From Micromonospora sp. WMMA1363 (GTDB lineage: Bacteria; Actinomycetota; Actinomycetes; Mycobacteriales; Micromonosporaceae): a DNA stretch of 64,000 nucleotides. The DNA is taken from contig NZ_JAUALB010000001.1 of NCBI RefSeq assembly GCF_030345795.1, positions 4,890,001-4,954,000 of the forward strand, written 5' to 3'. Below are positions 36,959 through 45,939 of the stretch, in pieces. Numbering within the stretch: the stretch's first letter is position 1; each line of letters begins with the position of its first letter. Below the pieces are notes generated by a model, which saw only the letters and a program-made list of their open reading frames with translations, did no database searches and was not told where the DNA came from. The position numbers and the translations under genes were made by a program.

Positions 36959-37486
36959 GTGTCGCAGATCGAGAAGATCACCGCTGAACTTCGCGCGTTG
37001 ATGACCGGGGTCGAACGCGCGCAGGGGTTGGCAGCCGCCGCCGACAGTCAGGCGCAGGAGGTGGCGTTGCGGGCCGCCAGCGCGGGCTTCGTCGCGGTGG
37101 CGGCGGGCGTGGCCCGGGTACGCAACGCGATCACGGGCATCCAGGGCGGCCTGAGGAGTCTGGCCAGTTCGATCGGTGAGGCGACGAAGGCCACTGCGGC
37201 GGTGCCGAACGAGGCCACCCCGCAGGAGACGATCGCCGGGCTGGCCCCCGTGCAGAGCGCCGTGGACGCCGCTCGTGACGCGGCGACCGGGGCCATCACC
37301 GGCGTCGGTGAGGCGCAGCAGCTCGTCGCCATGGTCCTGCAGGGTGGGCAACCCGGGCCGCTGTTGCAGGCCCTGGAGGCCATCAAGCAGGTCCTGGTGC
37401 TGGTCGTTGCGCGCACCGGCGGGGCCCGGCAGGCCGTCGAAGCGGCGATCGCGCAGGCCCGGCAGTTGGGGTCGTCGGGAAACTGA
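36959..37486 (+). CDS. DUF6244-like protein, N-terminal module of a toxin
   Basis: A 175-residue, mostly helical, Ala/Gly/Gln-rich protein without cysteines (SQIEKITAELRALMTGVERAQ... to IAQARQLGSSGN). It recalls the Micromonospora DUF6244 family and the WXG-like small helical secretion modules; the family name is from memory. GTG 36959 has TTGGAG upstream. The ORF ends in G-GGA-AAC-TGA. A -1 slip there would extend it by 152 residues into a linker and a CdiA-type tRNase domain ending at 37941. Immunity gene follows. Without slippage the product is just this module. Confidence 0.8.
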   Translation: MSQIEKITAELRALMTGVERAQGLAAAADSQAQEVALRAASAGFVAVAAGVARVRNAITGIQGGLRSLASSIGEATKATAAVPNEATPQETIAGLAPVQSAVDAARDAATGAITGVGEAQQLVAMVLQGGQPGPLLQALEAIKQVLVLVVARTGGARQAVEAAIAQARQLGSSGN

Positions 37487-37516
37487 CAGAGGCTGGCGGT
37501 CATCCACCGGCCAGCC
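37477..37516 (+). promoter_or_regulatory. Candidate -1 programmed ribosomal frameshift site
   Basis: The slippery heptamer GGGAAAC (37477-37483) is in the X-XXY-YYZ phase relative to the zero frame. It is followed at once by the TGA stop (37484-37486), a 7-nt spacer (TGACAGA, 37484-37490) and a stem-loop at 37491-37516: a 7-bp stem GGCTGGC/GCCAGCC, one bulged G, three more pairs (GGT/ACC) and a CATCC loop. Lambda's G-T tail-protein frameshift uses GGGAAAG in the same arrangement. Not yet distinguished from a one-base deletion. Confidence 0.6.
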
Positions 37517-37941
37517 CCACCCCTTCCGAGCGCGGTGACCCGCCGTCGACACCTCATACCGCCAGCGACGCCACATCCGCTGACCACGGCCACGGTACGC
37601 CCCGGGTCCACCAGAACCCCACCAGGCAGGAGATCGCCGACGCCCGGCTCCGTACCGGCGACTCCGGCAACCCGAACAAGGACCCGGACTACCTGATCGA
37701 GGGTCACGTGTTCGACTGCTATTCGCCCACTCTCGGCAAGCCGGTACGGGGCGTCTGGAGCGAGGTCCGCGCCAAGGTCGACAAGGAGCAGACCCAACGT
37801 GTGGTGCTGAACCTGCACGACTGGCACGGAGACCTCGCGGCCCTGCGGACACAGTTCGACACCTGGCCCGTCGAGAGGCTGAAAGAACTCGTCGCGGTAA
37901 CGCCGACCGGCGCGATCGCGCAGATCGTCCGTCGAGACTGA
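37483..37941 (+). CDS. CdiA-type C-terminal tRNase toxin domain (-1 frame)
   Basis: The -1 frame from CTG 37483 reads LTEAGGHPPASPTPSERGD, a Pro/Ser/Thr linker. From about 37615 it gives a nuclease domain: VHQNPTRQEIADARL, NPNKDPDYLIEGHVFDCYSP, KPVRGVWSEVRAKVDK, RVVLNLHDWHGDL and QFDTWPVERLKELVAV. This matches the CdiA_C tRNase family of contact-dependent toxins. The first normal start in this frame is the GTG at 37708, inside the domain, so separate translation would remove its beginning. Expression as a fusion with the upstream module, by frameshifting, is the natural reading; otherwise the gene is broken. Confidence 0.75.
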   Translation: MTEAGGHPPASPTPSERGDPPSTPHTASDATSADHGHGTPRVHQNPTRQEIADARLRTGDSGNPNKDPDYLIEGHVFDCYSPTLGKPVRGVWSEVRAKVDKEQTQRVVLNLHDWHGDLAALRTQFDTWPVERLKELVAVTPTGAIAQIVRRD

Positions 37942-37955
37942 GGAGAGGCGCAGAG

Positions 37956-38411
37956 ATGGCTGTCGAGTTCAGGTTGACCCTCGCCGGTGACCTGCCCCTG
38001 GACCACGTGGCTGATCTCGTGGCAGCCGAACCCGCCGAGAAGCCCAGGCCGAGCGGCACCAACCCACGGCTGTTCAGTGCCCGCCTCTACGACACCCGCG
38101 GGTACGCGCTGACCGTCTCCTCAGGCAGCCAGGGCTATTTCGATGCCGAGGCCGACGACGGTGCCCGCTGGGAGTGGGAGCCGGAGACGTACGTCGACAT
38201 CGACTTCTCCATGCGGGCAGACGACCTGGTCGACAAGGGGATCCCGAACATGATGAAGGCCGTGGCCCGGGTGTTGGCCGCCCGGCAGGAGGACGCGGCG
38301 CTGGTCCAGAACGGCAACTGGCTGCTGCTGACCCGCGTCGGGGGCACACTCCGCAGACACCGGCCTACCTGGTGGAGCCACTACGGCATAGACGACCTCA
38401 TCACCCAATGA
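37956..38411 (+). CDS. SitI3-like immunity protein
   Basis: A 151-residue cytosolic protein: VEFRLTLAGDLPLDHVADLVA at the start, GYALTVSSGSQGYFDAEADDG in the middle and NWLLLTRVGG...WWSHYGIDDLI at the end, the layout of SitI3-type immunity proteins. It begins 14 bp after the toxin frame ends, with a strong GAGGAGAGG ribosome site at ATG 37956. The position directly behind a tRNase toxin domain is what a cognate antitoxin requires. Pairing with this particular toxin is inference. Confidence 0.75.
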   Translation: MAVEFRLTLAGDLPLDHVADLVAAEPAEKPRPSGTNPRLFSARLYDTRGYALTVSSGSQGYFDAEADDGARWEWEPETYVDIDFSMRADDLVDKGIPNMMKAVARVLAARQEDAALVQNGNWLLLTRVGGTLRRHRPTWWSHYGIDDLITQ

Positions 38412-38448
38412 AGCAGCCGAGGGCGGGTGACCCGCTCACGGACGACGC

Positions 38449-38574
38449 GGCTTCGACCCGTCGTCCGCGGGCGACGTCGACGTCGTCTTCCTCGACACGG
38501 CGGACCTGACTCGCGACAACGACGAACCAGCTGCCGCGCGGCTGATCGCGACCTTTCCGGAATCCCCCGTGTAA
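38449..38574 (+). pseudogene. Nucleotidyltransferase fragment
   Basis: A 41-codon open stretch reads GFDPSSAGDVDVVFLDTADL then TRDNDEPAAARLIATFPESPV and a stop. It resembles the DVDVVYFD core of DUF925-type nucleotidyltransferases, without a start or the remainder. A decayed remnant inside the island. Confidence 0.5.
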
Positions 38575-38722
38575 GGCGGTGCCCAGCCGGGGGAGCGGCT
38601 AGCCCCCATGATCTTCGATGATGCGCGCGGTGTGTGTTCTCCAGCGGATGCCAACCGGGGTGAACCGGTGCCAGCGCGGGTCAATGCGGCCTACCGCCGG
38701 TCGCAGACCGGGGTTCGTGTGC

Positions 38723-38869
38723 TCGGCGTGTGGTCCTGGGCTGGGACAACGGCGGTCCGGGGAACGTGGGTGACCGCGGGTCACTCCCTGCCACCCCAGG
38801 TGAACCCGCAGGCCGCGAGACTGGGCCCTCGCGCCCTCGTAGCTCAGGGGATAGAGCATCGGTTTCCTA
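38723..38869 (+). repeat. Diverged copy of tRNA-Arg promoter plus 5' half of the tRNA
   Basis: The segment resembles 51551-51697, the leader and 5' half of the intact tRNA-Arg. The tRNA part (38833-38869, GCCCTCGTAGCTCAGGGG...GGTTTCCTA) matches up to the anticodon loop, then stops; the 3' half is missing. One acceptor-stem base differs. It looks like the scar of site-specific recombination in the anticodon loop. Confidence 0.8.
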
Positions 38870-38888
38870 CACGACGCTCCGCCGGTGT

Positions 38889-38909
38889 CCGCAGGCCGAG
38901 AGCCTGCGG
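38889..38909 (+). terminator. Hairpin after the tRNA half
   Basis: CCGCAGGC-CGAGA-GCCTGCGG, a perfect 8-bp stem with a 5-nt loop followed by CTTTCCC. Confidence 0.6.
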
Positions 38910-39037
38910 CTTTCCCATCGTCCCCCGTTGAGTGCCAGTCGCTTCGCGGGCTCGCTGTGATCGCCTGCCGAAGATCAGCTGGAACGTTACGGGTCCTGCG
39001 GGTGCAGGTTTGTCGCTGCGGTGAGTCGGGAAGCGAG

Positions 39038-39685
39038 TCATCCTTCCTCGTCGTTGAGCAGTTCGCGGCGCCATGCGGCGAATCGGCTTCGGAGATCGTC
39101 CAGCGCTGGGCCGGTGACGCCGTACTGGGCGAAGTCATCGGGATCGAGCTGGGTGGCTTGTCCGAGTGCGTCGGCGAAGATGCGTGGGTCGAAGCCCCGG
39201 TCGGCGCGCTGCGCGAGGGCGAGGAGGGCGTCGCGGGTGTAGCGGCCGGATTGAAGGGTGGCGTCGATATCGATGAAGTCGCGGGCGAACGCTCGCCCGT
39301 AGAGGGCGCTCATCTTGTTCGCGACCGCGTCGTCGGGGTGGAGTACAGGTCCGATCGCCATGAGGATCGGTTCGTTGGCACGCCAGTCCACGCCGAGTTC
39401 GACCTTGGAAACCCGGGTACCGTCGGTGACGGCCAGCCGGGCGAAGGTGTCGTACTGGCGCTCGGTCTCGACGGTCAGGCCGTCGTCTCGGTAGGCGTGC
39501 ACGACGGCGGTGACCGCGGCGGTGAACTCGTCGCGGCGGTCCCAGGCGGTGAACAGGTCGACGTCCTCGCTGGGTCGCTTTAGGAGTCCGGCGGCCTGGA
39601 CCGCGTACCCGCCGGCAAGCGCGAAGCCGTATCGATCGGCCGCCGCCAGCCCGGTCCGGGCGAGGCGTTCGTGGAAGGGGTCCAC
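39038..39685 (-). CDS. AbiEii-like nucleotidyltransferase toxin
   Basis: A 215-residue protein of the AbiEii/AbiGii nucleotidyltransferase family. The active-site region FALAGGYAVQAAGLLKRPSE is followed by DVDLFTAW (Gly-Gly, then DxD). VELGVDWRAN and the helical IFADALGQATQLDPDDF region follow. AbiE systems are type IV toxin-antitoxin and phage-abortive systems. GTG 39685 starts 2 bases after the stop of the upstream gene, so the two are coupled. Confidence 0.85.
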   Translation of the reverse strand: MDPFHERLARTGLAAADRYGFALAGGYAVQAAGLLKRPSEDVDLFTAWDRRDEFTAAVTAVVHAYRDDGLTVETERQYDTFARLAVTDGTRVSKVELGVDWRANEPILMAIGPVLHPDDAVANKMSALYGRAFARDFIDIDATLQSGRYTRDALLALAQRADRGFDPRIFADALGQATQLDPDDFAQYGVTGPALDDLRSRFAAWRRELLNDEEG

Positions 39686-39687
39686 CG

Positions 39688-40254
39688 CTACGCCGCGTTG
39701 CTACGGGTCGTGGCGAGTTCGGGGAAGGCTTCTTCCCAGCGCTGGCGGAGCTGGGGTGGAAGCCAGAGGGTGGGCCAGAGCCTCCGGAGGAGATCGGCGT
39801 CGAGCCAGGCGTTGAGATCTTTGACCGTGCTGGCCTCGGTGAGCACGACCTTGTACATGCTGGCCATGCGGCCGGTCCGGTTCAGGTCGTAATCGGCGTG
39901 CCCGGACCAGTCGAGGTGACGCGGCAGCGTCACCGTGCCTTCGGTTGGGCCGTGTAGTTCGGCCAGAGTTTGGGCCACCACGTAGGGCTTCCGGTCACCG
40001 TAGGGCCGATAGTCCGCCGGGGGCTGGGGTGATGTCCTGCGCCGGCTGATGTTGGTCGCCCGCCGGACTTCCGGTCGGAGCGCCTGACGGATCGTCTCCC
40101 GGCTGTACCCGGTGACCCGCTGCAGATCCACCGGCCGCCAACCGGCCGCGTGAAACGCCCGCAGCTGCTCATCCCGCTCGGTCAACGCCTGCGCCCGCGT
40201 CGCCTCGTACCGGGAGACAACCGCCTGCAGCTCATCCTCGGAGAACCGGCCCAT
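39688..40254 (-). CDS. Helix-turn-helix antitoxin partner of the AbiEii-like toxin
   Basis: A 188-residue protein: an N-terminal helical segment (FSEDELQAVVSRYEATRAQAL), a helix-turn-helix (AAGWRPVDLQRVTGYSRETIRQAL), a basic linker and a C-terminal domain (LPRHLDWSGHADYDLNRTGRMASMYKVVL). The arrangement as a small regulator coupled upstream of an AbiEii protein identifies it as the antitoxin, probably also the operon repressor. It is not a classical AbiEi by sequence as far as I can see. Confidence 0.75.
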   Translation of the reverse strand: MGRFSEDELQAVVSRYEATRAQALTERDEQLRAFHAAGWRPVDLQRVTGYSRETIRQALRPEVRRATNISRRRTSPQPPADYRPYGDRKPYVVAQTLAELHGPTEGTVTLPRHLDWSGHADYDLNRTGRMASMYKVVLTEASTVKDLNAWLDADLLRRLWPTLWLPPQLRQRWEEAFPELATTRSNAA

Positions 40255-40474
40255 ACCCGTCAGCCTACTACGCTAGGCCCAGCACGCTTGGCTCGTCTTT
40301 CGTCGGGCCGGGGGCGGGTTCCTCGTCGACGGCTACCTCGATAGCCAGCAGCAGTTCTGGAGCGCGTTGACCTCGTCGATGATCAAGTGACACGACAGGC
40401 GAATGTTCGATCTGCGCGGAGGCACTCTTTCGATGTGCAGCGGCATCCGGGTTCGATACGCGGGCCCGCGGCGT

Positions 40475-41803
40475 TCAACCTGCCGCACCCGTCGGGTCGG
40501 GGCGCCTGCCAGCCGTTACCCGGCTCCCGGCCGCGCGTAGGTCGGCGATGAGCCGGTCGAGCAGCCGTTCCTCCATCACCGCTCGGCCGGTACGCCGCAT
40601 CGACTCCCCCAATGCCTCGTCCCACGGCGTCCGGATGGGCGTACCGAGCAGGGCCGTGCCGGTGCCCGCCGCCGGCAGGTAGTCGACGGCGGTCATCCGC
40701 CACGGGACCGCGCCCGGATACCGTTGGAGAGCCGCCGCCGTCAGTCGTACGCCGGTCCAGTCGAAGTCGTTGCGCCACCGGATCACCGCTCCCTGAGCCG
40801 CGCACAGCAGTGTGTGAACGGCGACCGACGGCACCCCTTCGGTGCAGATCAGCGGTGGAGCCTGGGCACCGAGCGCGGTGGTGGCCGCGCGCAGCACGGC
40901 GGGGTTCTCGCAGACGTAGACCTCGTCGCAGTTCAGTGTGAGCGGTGCCAGGCGCAGTTGGTGCAGGGTGACCCGCATCGGCAGGCCCGCCTGCGCGGCC
41001 TCCGTCAGCCACCGCCCGACCAGCCCGCCGGTGGCCGGTGCGTTGAGTACCAGCACCTGGCTGGCGAGGTCGTCCGGGACCAGACCGACCGATTCCCATA
41101 ACGCCCGTTCCTGCTCGCCGTCTACCGGAAGCGCCGTCTGTTGCCAGGTGGCGACGGCTCGGAGGACGAGCCCGCGCAGCGGGCCGTCGGTGAGGGCCTT
41201 CGTGTCGTCCAGCACTCGGTCGGCGAAGACCGGTATCGGTTCGTCGGCCGCGGGCAACGCGTCCAGGATGCGGATCACGTGCTGGAACGGCAGTCCGGTG
41301 CGGATGATGCGGGTCAGGGTGCCGTCGCGGCGCAGGCCGTCGAGCCATTCGGCGTACCAGGCGGTGCCGGCGTGCCGGCCGTCGTGGGCCGTGGCGAGGA
41401 CGGCGTCGCGGGCCACCGCCTCGCGTTTGAGGTCGGACGGTCGGTTGCGCAGCGGGGCCGTCGCGGTGAGCACCTCGATCAGGCCGACTCCGTGTGCGGC
41501 GCGCAGGTGCTCGTCCACCTCACCGAGTCGGATGCTGAGGCGGGCCGCCGCGGTGGAGCGGTGGGTGCCGGTGATGCCGATGATCACGAGGCGTTCGTCG
41601 TCGGTGGGGGTGGAGAGCGTCACGGTGGTGTCGAGCCGGCCACCGGTGCGTTCGATGCTGCGCCGGGCGGCCGCCAGCAGCCGCCGCCAGCCGGGCTGCT
41701 CGACGAGATCCGTCGGACCGCCCGGCCGGTCCCGGCCGGGCGGCACGAGCGACGGGTGTGCAGCCGAGGGGTCCGACGGCGGTTCGCCGCGATCGTCGGT
41801 CAT
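40475..41803 (-). CDS. jetD: Wadjet JetD nuclease subunit (DUF2399/TIGR02679)
   Basis: The DNA-cleaving toprim-like subunit of an SMC-family anti-plasmid complex; 442 residues. The C-terminal DUF2399/toprim part shows an acidic pattern: EVYVCENPAVLRAA (Glu), then ICTEGVPSVAVHTLLCAAQG, then IRWRNDFDWTGVRL (DxD). The N-terminal half matches the TIGR02679 arm and hinge region. Last gene of the jetABCD order; its ATG overlaps the jetC stop (ATGA). In known systems JetD cuts circular DNA captured by JetABC. Confidence 0.9.
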   Translation of the reverse strand: MTDDRGEPPSDPSAAHPSLVPPGRDRPGGPTDLVEQPGWRRLLAAARRSIERTGGRLDTTVTLSTPTDDERLVIIGITGTHRSTAAARLSIRLGEVDEHLRAAHGVGLIEVLTATAPLRNRPSDLKREAVARDAVLATAHDGRHAGTAWYAEWLDGLRRDGTLTRIIRTGLPFQHVIRILDALPAADEPIPVFADRVLDDTKALTDGPLRGLVLRAVATWQQTALPVDGEQERALWESVGLVPDDLASQVLVLNAPATGGLVGRWLTEAAQAGLPMRVTLHQLRLAPLTLNCDEVYVCENPAVLRAATTALGAQAPPLICTEGVPSVAVHTLLCAAQGAVIRWRNDFDWTGVRLTAAALQRYPGAVPWRMTAVDYLPAAGTGTALLGTPIRTPWDEALGESMRRTGRAVMEERLLDRLIADLRAAGSRVTAGRRPDPTGAAG

Positions 41804-44800
41804 TCGTCTGCGAGGTCGAGCAGGAGGCCGGTCCGGTCGGTTTCGTCCGGGCTACCGGGGGCGCGGCGGGTCTGCGGGGAGCCGAGCGCACGGGCCAGGG
41901 TTCCGTCGAAGTCGGCGATGTTGGTCGAGCCGTCCCAGACCAGCAGCACGGTCGATACGGCGTGTTCCACGGCGGAGTGGGACAGGTCGTAGTGGGCGGC
42001 GCCGCTGACCGCCGGGTGGGTGGCCCAGAGGTCGTAGCCGGTCATGAACAGGTCCAGGTCGAACTGTTTCGCCAGGGCCATCAGCTCACCCCGGCCGGTG
42101 TCGTCCACGCCGGCGAACGCCTCGTCGAGGCCGAGCAGCCGGGGCGCGTCGGGTCGGGCCGAGCCGAACAGCGCGTTGGCGGCGGCGAACAGCGGCAGGT
42201 GCAGGGAGACCGACTGCTCGCCGCCGGAGAGTTGGCTGTGTCGGGCCCGGGTCAGCGCCTCCGTGCCGCCGCCGGGCCGGTGCAGGGTGAACGCGAACGT
42301 GCGCCACTGCCGGTAGTCGAGGACGTCGCCGAGCAGTTCCCGGTAGGGCCGTTCGGGCGCGGCGGCCCGCGCTGTCTTGATCCGGGCGGCGAAGTGCCGG
42401 CGCATGGTGGTGAGCTGGGCCGGCCCGAGCCGGGCCGGGTCGCGTTCGAGGAGCTTGCAGACGTCGCGTTGCTCGGCGTCGAGGTCGTCGGCGAGCCGCC
42501 AGCCGACGCCGACGGTGAGCCCCGAGGACATGCGCCGGGCGCGCATCTGGCTGTCCATTGCCGCCACCAGGTCGCGGGCCTCGATGGTGCGGTGGTGGAT
42601 CTGTCGGGCGAGTTGCCCGAGCAGGGCGTCCTCCAGCACCCGCTGCTCGGAGTCGGTCAGTAGTTGTTCCTGGTCGCGGCGCTCGCGGGTGATCCGGTCG
42701 GCGAAGTGGGCGACGGGGGTGAGGCCCTGCTCGTCGGCGACCCTGACCACGATCACCCCGTCGTCGGTGTCCCACTCGGGCCGGTGGTCGAGGCCGGCGG
42801 CGGGTAGCTGCGCCTGCAGGTCGGTCAGCGCGCTGGTGAGCCGCGTGGCGCTCTGCTTCAGCGATGTCTCGGTGGGGCTCAGCTCCCGGGTGGCGGCGAG
42901 GATCGCCTCGTGCAGGGCTGCCACCTGCGGATGCAGTTCGTCGTCCGGGGTCTGCGCGGGCCAGCGCAGGTCGGTGGGGCAGCGCAGCAGGCCCAGCAGG
43001 TCCGGCTGGGCGTACGGGCGCAGCCGCTGGGCGTCGTGCTGCGCCTCGGCGACGGCGGCGACCAGGGCCTGCTCGCCCAACTCCACCCGGGTCAGCGCGG
43101 CGACCCGCCGCTCCCGGGCCGCGCTGAGTTGTGTGCGGGCCTGCTCGACGGCCTGTTCCGCCTCGGTGATCGTGTCGGCGGTCCGGGCCACGTCGGCCAG
43201 CACCCGTTCCGCGTCGGCGCCCACGCTGTCGCGCAACGTCCGGTACGCCTCCGCCTTCTCCTGGTGCCGCGCACGGGCCGTGCGTACGGTCTCTGCCGCG
43301 GCGGTGAACCGGTCGACTGCCTCGTCGTGCCGCTGCCGTGCCTGGTCCTCCTGCTCGGCGGCACGCGCGGCGGCGGTCCGCGTGCCCTCCAGGCGTACCC
43401 CTCGCTTCTCGAAGCGGCTCACCGCTTCGGCGGTGTCGTCGAGCCGGTCGACCGGCAGCGACCGCTCTGCCGCGCTCCGGCGCAGCGCGGCCGCGGCGGC
43501 GGCCCGCTCGGCCAGGGCCTGGTCGAGGCGGGCGGCGGCAGCCGCGCTGGCCTCCTGCCGGGCGCGCAGCGTCGCGGCGGCCCGGTCCAGCTCGCGCAGC
43601 GCCGTGTGGACCGGCGCGGGTGCCGGCAGGTGCGCGGCAGCCGCGTCCACCGCCGCCAGCAGCGCCTCGACGGACGCGCGGGCGCGGTCCACCGCGTCGA
43701 GGTCGGCGTCGACGACGGCCAGTAACCGCTCGCACTCGGTGACCCGGGCGGCGCGGCGGGCGGCCCGGGCGGTCGCGCCGATGTACTCGCAGGAGACCTT
43801 GGCGAATCGGCCGGCGGCGACGCCCTGGGCGTACCGGCCGTCCACGCCGATGGTGACCGGCGAGGCGTCGGGCGTGGTCACGTCGGCCAGCGCCACCGAG
43901 GTGAGCACCTCGGTGATCCGCGCGGCGGGCACGTCGTCCTGTTCCTCGGGAGCCAGCACGTCGGCGAGGGTGGCCCCGGCCGGCCGCCGTCGCGGCGGCA
44001 GCGGCAGCAGGTAGCCGTCGAGGTCGTCGCCGGCCAGCGCGGTCGTCGCGGTCCCGGGGTCAGGGTGCAGCCAGGCGTCCAGCAGCCCGGCCGCGTGCAG
44101 CGCCGCCTCGATGGCCGCCGCGTCCGCGCCGGTCACCCCGCTGATGAAACGGACCAGTCGCCACAGCGGCGCGCCGGGTCGGCCGGCGCGTGGCGCGGGC
44201 CGGGTCACCGGGGCGGGTGGGGCGTCGTCGTGCTCGGCGGCGATCCGGTCCCGTTCGGCGGACACCTCGGCCCGCCGGTCGGCCAGCGCCGCCCGCTGCG
44301 CCGCCAATGCCGCGAGCCGGTCCCGCCAACGAGCCACCGCCGTGGCCGTGGCGTCGGCGTACACCTCCCGCAGCGTCCGCGCGCCCGGCTCGCCGGTGGT
44401 GTCCACGGCGGCGGCCAGCGCATCGATCAGCTCCGGCTGCGCGATGTCGGCCAGCAGCCCGGCATTGCCCTGCGCCCACTGCTCGAGCTGGGCACGCAGC
44501 CGGGCGCGGGCCTGTGCGACGGCGTCCTCGGCGCGCCGCTCGGCCTGCTCGGCGTCGGCGGCGGCGGCCGTGGCGCTGGCCGCGTCGGCGGCGGCCCGGG
44601 CGTGGTCCCGGTCGGCCTGGTCGTGCCGCGCCACCTGCGCGCGGACGGCGCGCACGTCGTCGCGGCGGGCAGCGGCCCGCGCGGTGATCCGGGCCGCCAG
44701 GTCGTCCGGGGCGGCGTTGTCGGCGCTCCAGGTGATCCCGGCCGCCTCCGCGTCGAGCAGGAGATCGGCGGCGATCCGGTCGGCCGCCGTCCGGGTGTCC

Positions 44801-45927
44801 CGGGCCGCGACCGTCGCCCGTTCCGATTCGGTACGCCGCCGCGCCACCGCGCTCTCCTCGGCGACGACGGCCTCGCCGGCCCGCCCGGCCGCCTCCGCCA
44901 AGTCGTGCACGTGCCGTTGCAGGTCGGCGAGCTGCTCGTGGGACTGGTAGGCCGCCGAGGCCTTCAAACTGTCCAGGTGGGCGCGCAGCCGTCCCGGCTC
45001 GCCCTCGACGGCCCGCAGCCGCTCACCCGCCGCGGACTCCGCCTCCGCCGCCGCGGCGACCGCGTGACGGGCGTCGCCGAGTGCGGTCGACCGGGTGGCG
45101 ACCGCGTCGCGGCGGGCGGTCAGGGCGTCCGCAGCGGCCCGTGCGTGGGTGCGCAGATAGGTCGAGTACACCGTCAGGAACGAGGCCGTCGCCGCGTCCG
45201 CCGCCACCAGCCCTTCGAGGGTACGGGCAACCGCCTCCATGTCGTCGAACGAGCGGGCGGCCTCCACCAGCAGGTGGTCCTCGACCGGGCGCAGCCCTCG
45301 TTGCAGCGTGCGGGACAGCTCGACCGGGTTGAGGTCCTTGGCCAGTTGCGGCTTGCGCAGGGTCAGCACCAGGTCCAGCAGTTGCTCGTAGCGAGCCGGG
45401 CCGAGGCCGAACAGCCGGGCGTCGACGAGCTGACGGTAGTCCTCCGCCGAGTCCCGCACCGCCTCGGCGCCCAACCGGTCGATCAGGTCGCGGCGGGTCA
45501 GCGGCCGGTCGTCGGCGTCCAGCAGAGAGAAGTCCACCCCCACCCGACCGTCGACCACGAAGTGCCAGCGGGTGACCCGGTCGACGTGCCGGTGCGCCCG
45601 CAACCCGATGCCGACGGTCACGTACCGCTCGCCGTCGCCGAACTCCATCCACACGTACGCGTGGGTGACCTCCTGCCCCCGGTAGAGCAGGTTCGACTTC
45701 ATCGTCCGGTCCTCGCTGGCGAACGGATTGAGCCGGCGCGGCTCGATCCGCCCGTCGAGGACGAACGGGAACAGCACCTCCAGCGCCTTGGTCTTGCCGG
45801 AGCCGTTGGGCCCGCGCAGCACCAGCCACCCGTCGACGAAGCTGAACTCCTCGTCCCGGTAGTCCCAGAGATTGATGATCCCGGCCCGGGTGGGGGCGAA
45901 CCGGCGGACGACGCGTTGCTCGATCAC
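41800..45927 (-). CDS. jetC: Wadjet JetC SMC-like ATPase (TIGR02680)
   Basis: A 1,375-residue SMC/MukB-like ATPase. The Walker A motif is LRGPNGSGKTKALEVLFPF near residue 40. Two long Ala/Arg/Glu-rich coiled-coil arms occupy about 230-1150, interrupted by a hinge-like region near 540-720. The C-terminal head has the ABC signature SQLSGGEQSVSLHLPLFAAAN and Walker B RLLGLDEAFAGVDDTGRGEL. It should form the DNA-loop-extruding motor with JetA and JetB. GTG 45927 has GAGGGAA upstream; TTG 45933 is also in frame. 12 bp separate it from jetB. Confidence 0.93.
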   Translation of the reverse strand: MIEQRVVRRFAPTRAGIINLWDYRDEEFSFVDGWLVLRGPNGSGKTKALEVLFPFVLDGRIEPRRLNPFASEDRTMKSNLLYRGQEVTHAYVWMEFGDGERYVTVGIGLRAHRHVDRVTRWHFVVDGRVGVDFSLLDADDRPLTRRDLIDRLGAEAVRDSAEDYRQLVDARLFGLGPARYEQLLDLVLTLRKPQLAKDLNPVELSRTLQRGLRPVEDHLLVEAARSFDDMEAVARTLEGLVAADAATASFLTVYSTYLRTHARAAADALTARRDAVATRSTALGDARHAVAAAAEAESAAGERLRAVEGEPGRLRAHLDSLKASAAYQSHEQLADLQRHVHDLAEAAGRAGEAVVAEESAVARRRTESERATVAARDTRTAADRIAADLLLDAEAAGITWSADNAAPDDLAARITARAAARRDDVRAVRAQVARHDQADRDHARAAADAASATAAAADAEQAERRAEDAVAQARARLRAQLEQWAQGNAGLLADIAQPELIDALAAAVDTTGEPGARTLREVYADATATAVARWRDRLAALAAQRAALADRRAEVSAERDRIAAEHDDAPPAPVTRPAPRAGRPGAPLWRLVRFISGVTGADAAAIEAALHAAGLLDAWLHPDPGTATTALAGDDLDGYLLPLPPRRRPAGATLADVLAPEEQDDVPAARITEVLTSVALADVTTPDASPVTIGVDGRYAQGVAAGRFAKVSCEYIGATARAARRAARVTECERLLAVVDADLDAVDRARASVEALLAAVDAAAAHLPAPAPVHTALRELDRAAATLRARQEASAAAAARLDQALAERAAAAAALRRSAAERSLPVDRLDDTAEAVSRFEKRGVRLEGTRTAAARAAEQEDQARQRHDEAVDRFTAAAETVRTARARHQEKAEAYRTLRDSVGADAERVLADVARTADTITEAEQAVEQARTQLSAARERRVAALTRVELGEQALVAAVAEAQHDAQRLRPYAQPDLLGLLRCPTDLRWPAQTPDDELHPQVAALHEAILAATRELSPTETSLKQSATRLTSALTDLQAQLPAAGLDHRPEWDTDDGVIVVRVADEQGLTPVAHFADRITRERRDQEQLLTDSEQRVLEDALLGQLARQIHHRTIEARDLVAAMDSQMRARRMSSGLTVGVGWRLADDLDAEQRDVCKLLERDPARLGPAQLTTMRRHFAARIKTARAAAPERPYRELLGDVLDYRQWRTFAFTLHRPGGGTEALTRARHSQLSGGEQSVSLHLPLFAAANALFGSARPDAPRLLGLDEAFAGVDDTGRGELMALAKQFDLDLFMTGYDLWATHPAVSGAAHYDLSHSAVEHAVSTVLLVWDGSTNIADFDGTLARALGSPQTRRAPGSPDETDRTGLLLDLADE

Positions 45928-45939
45928 GATCAACTTCCC

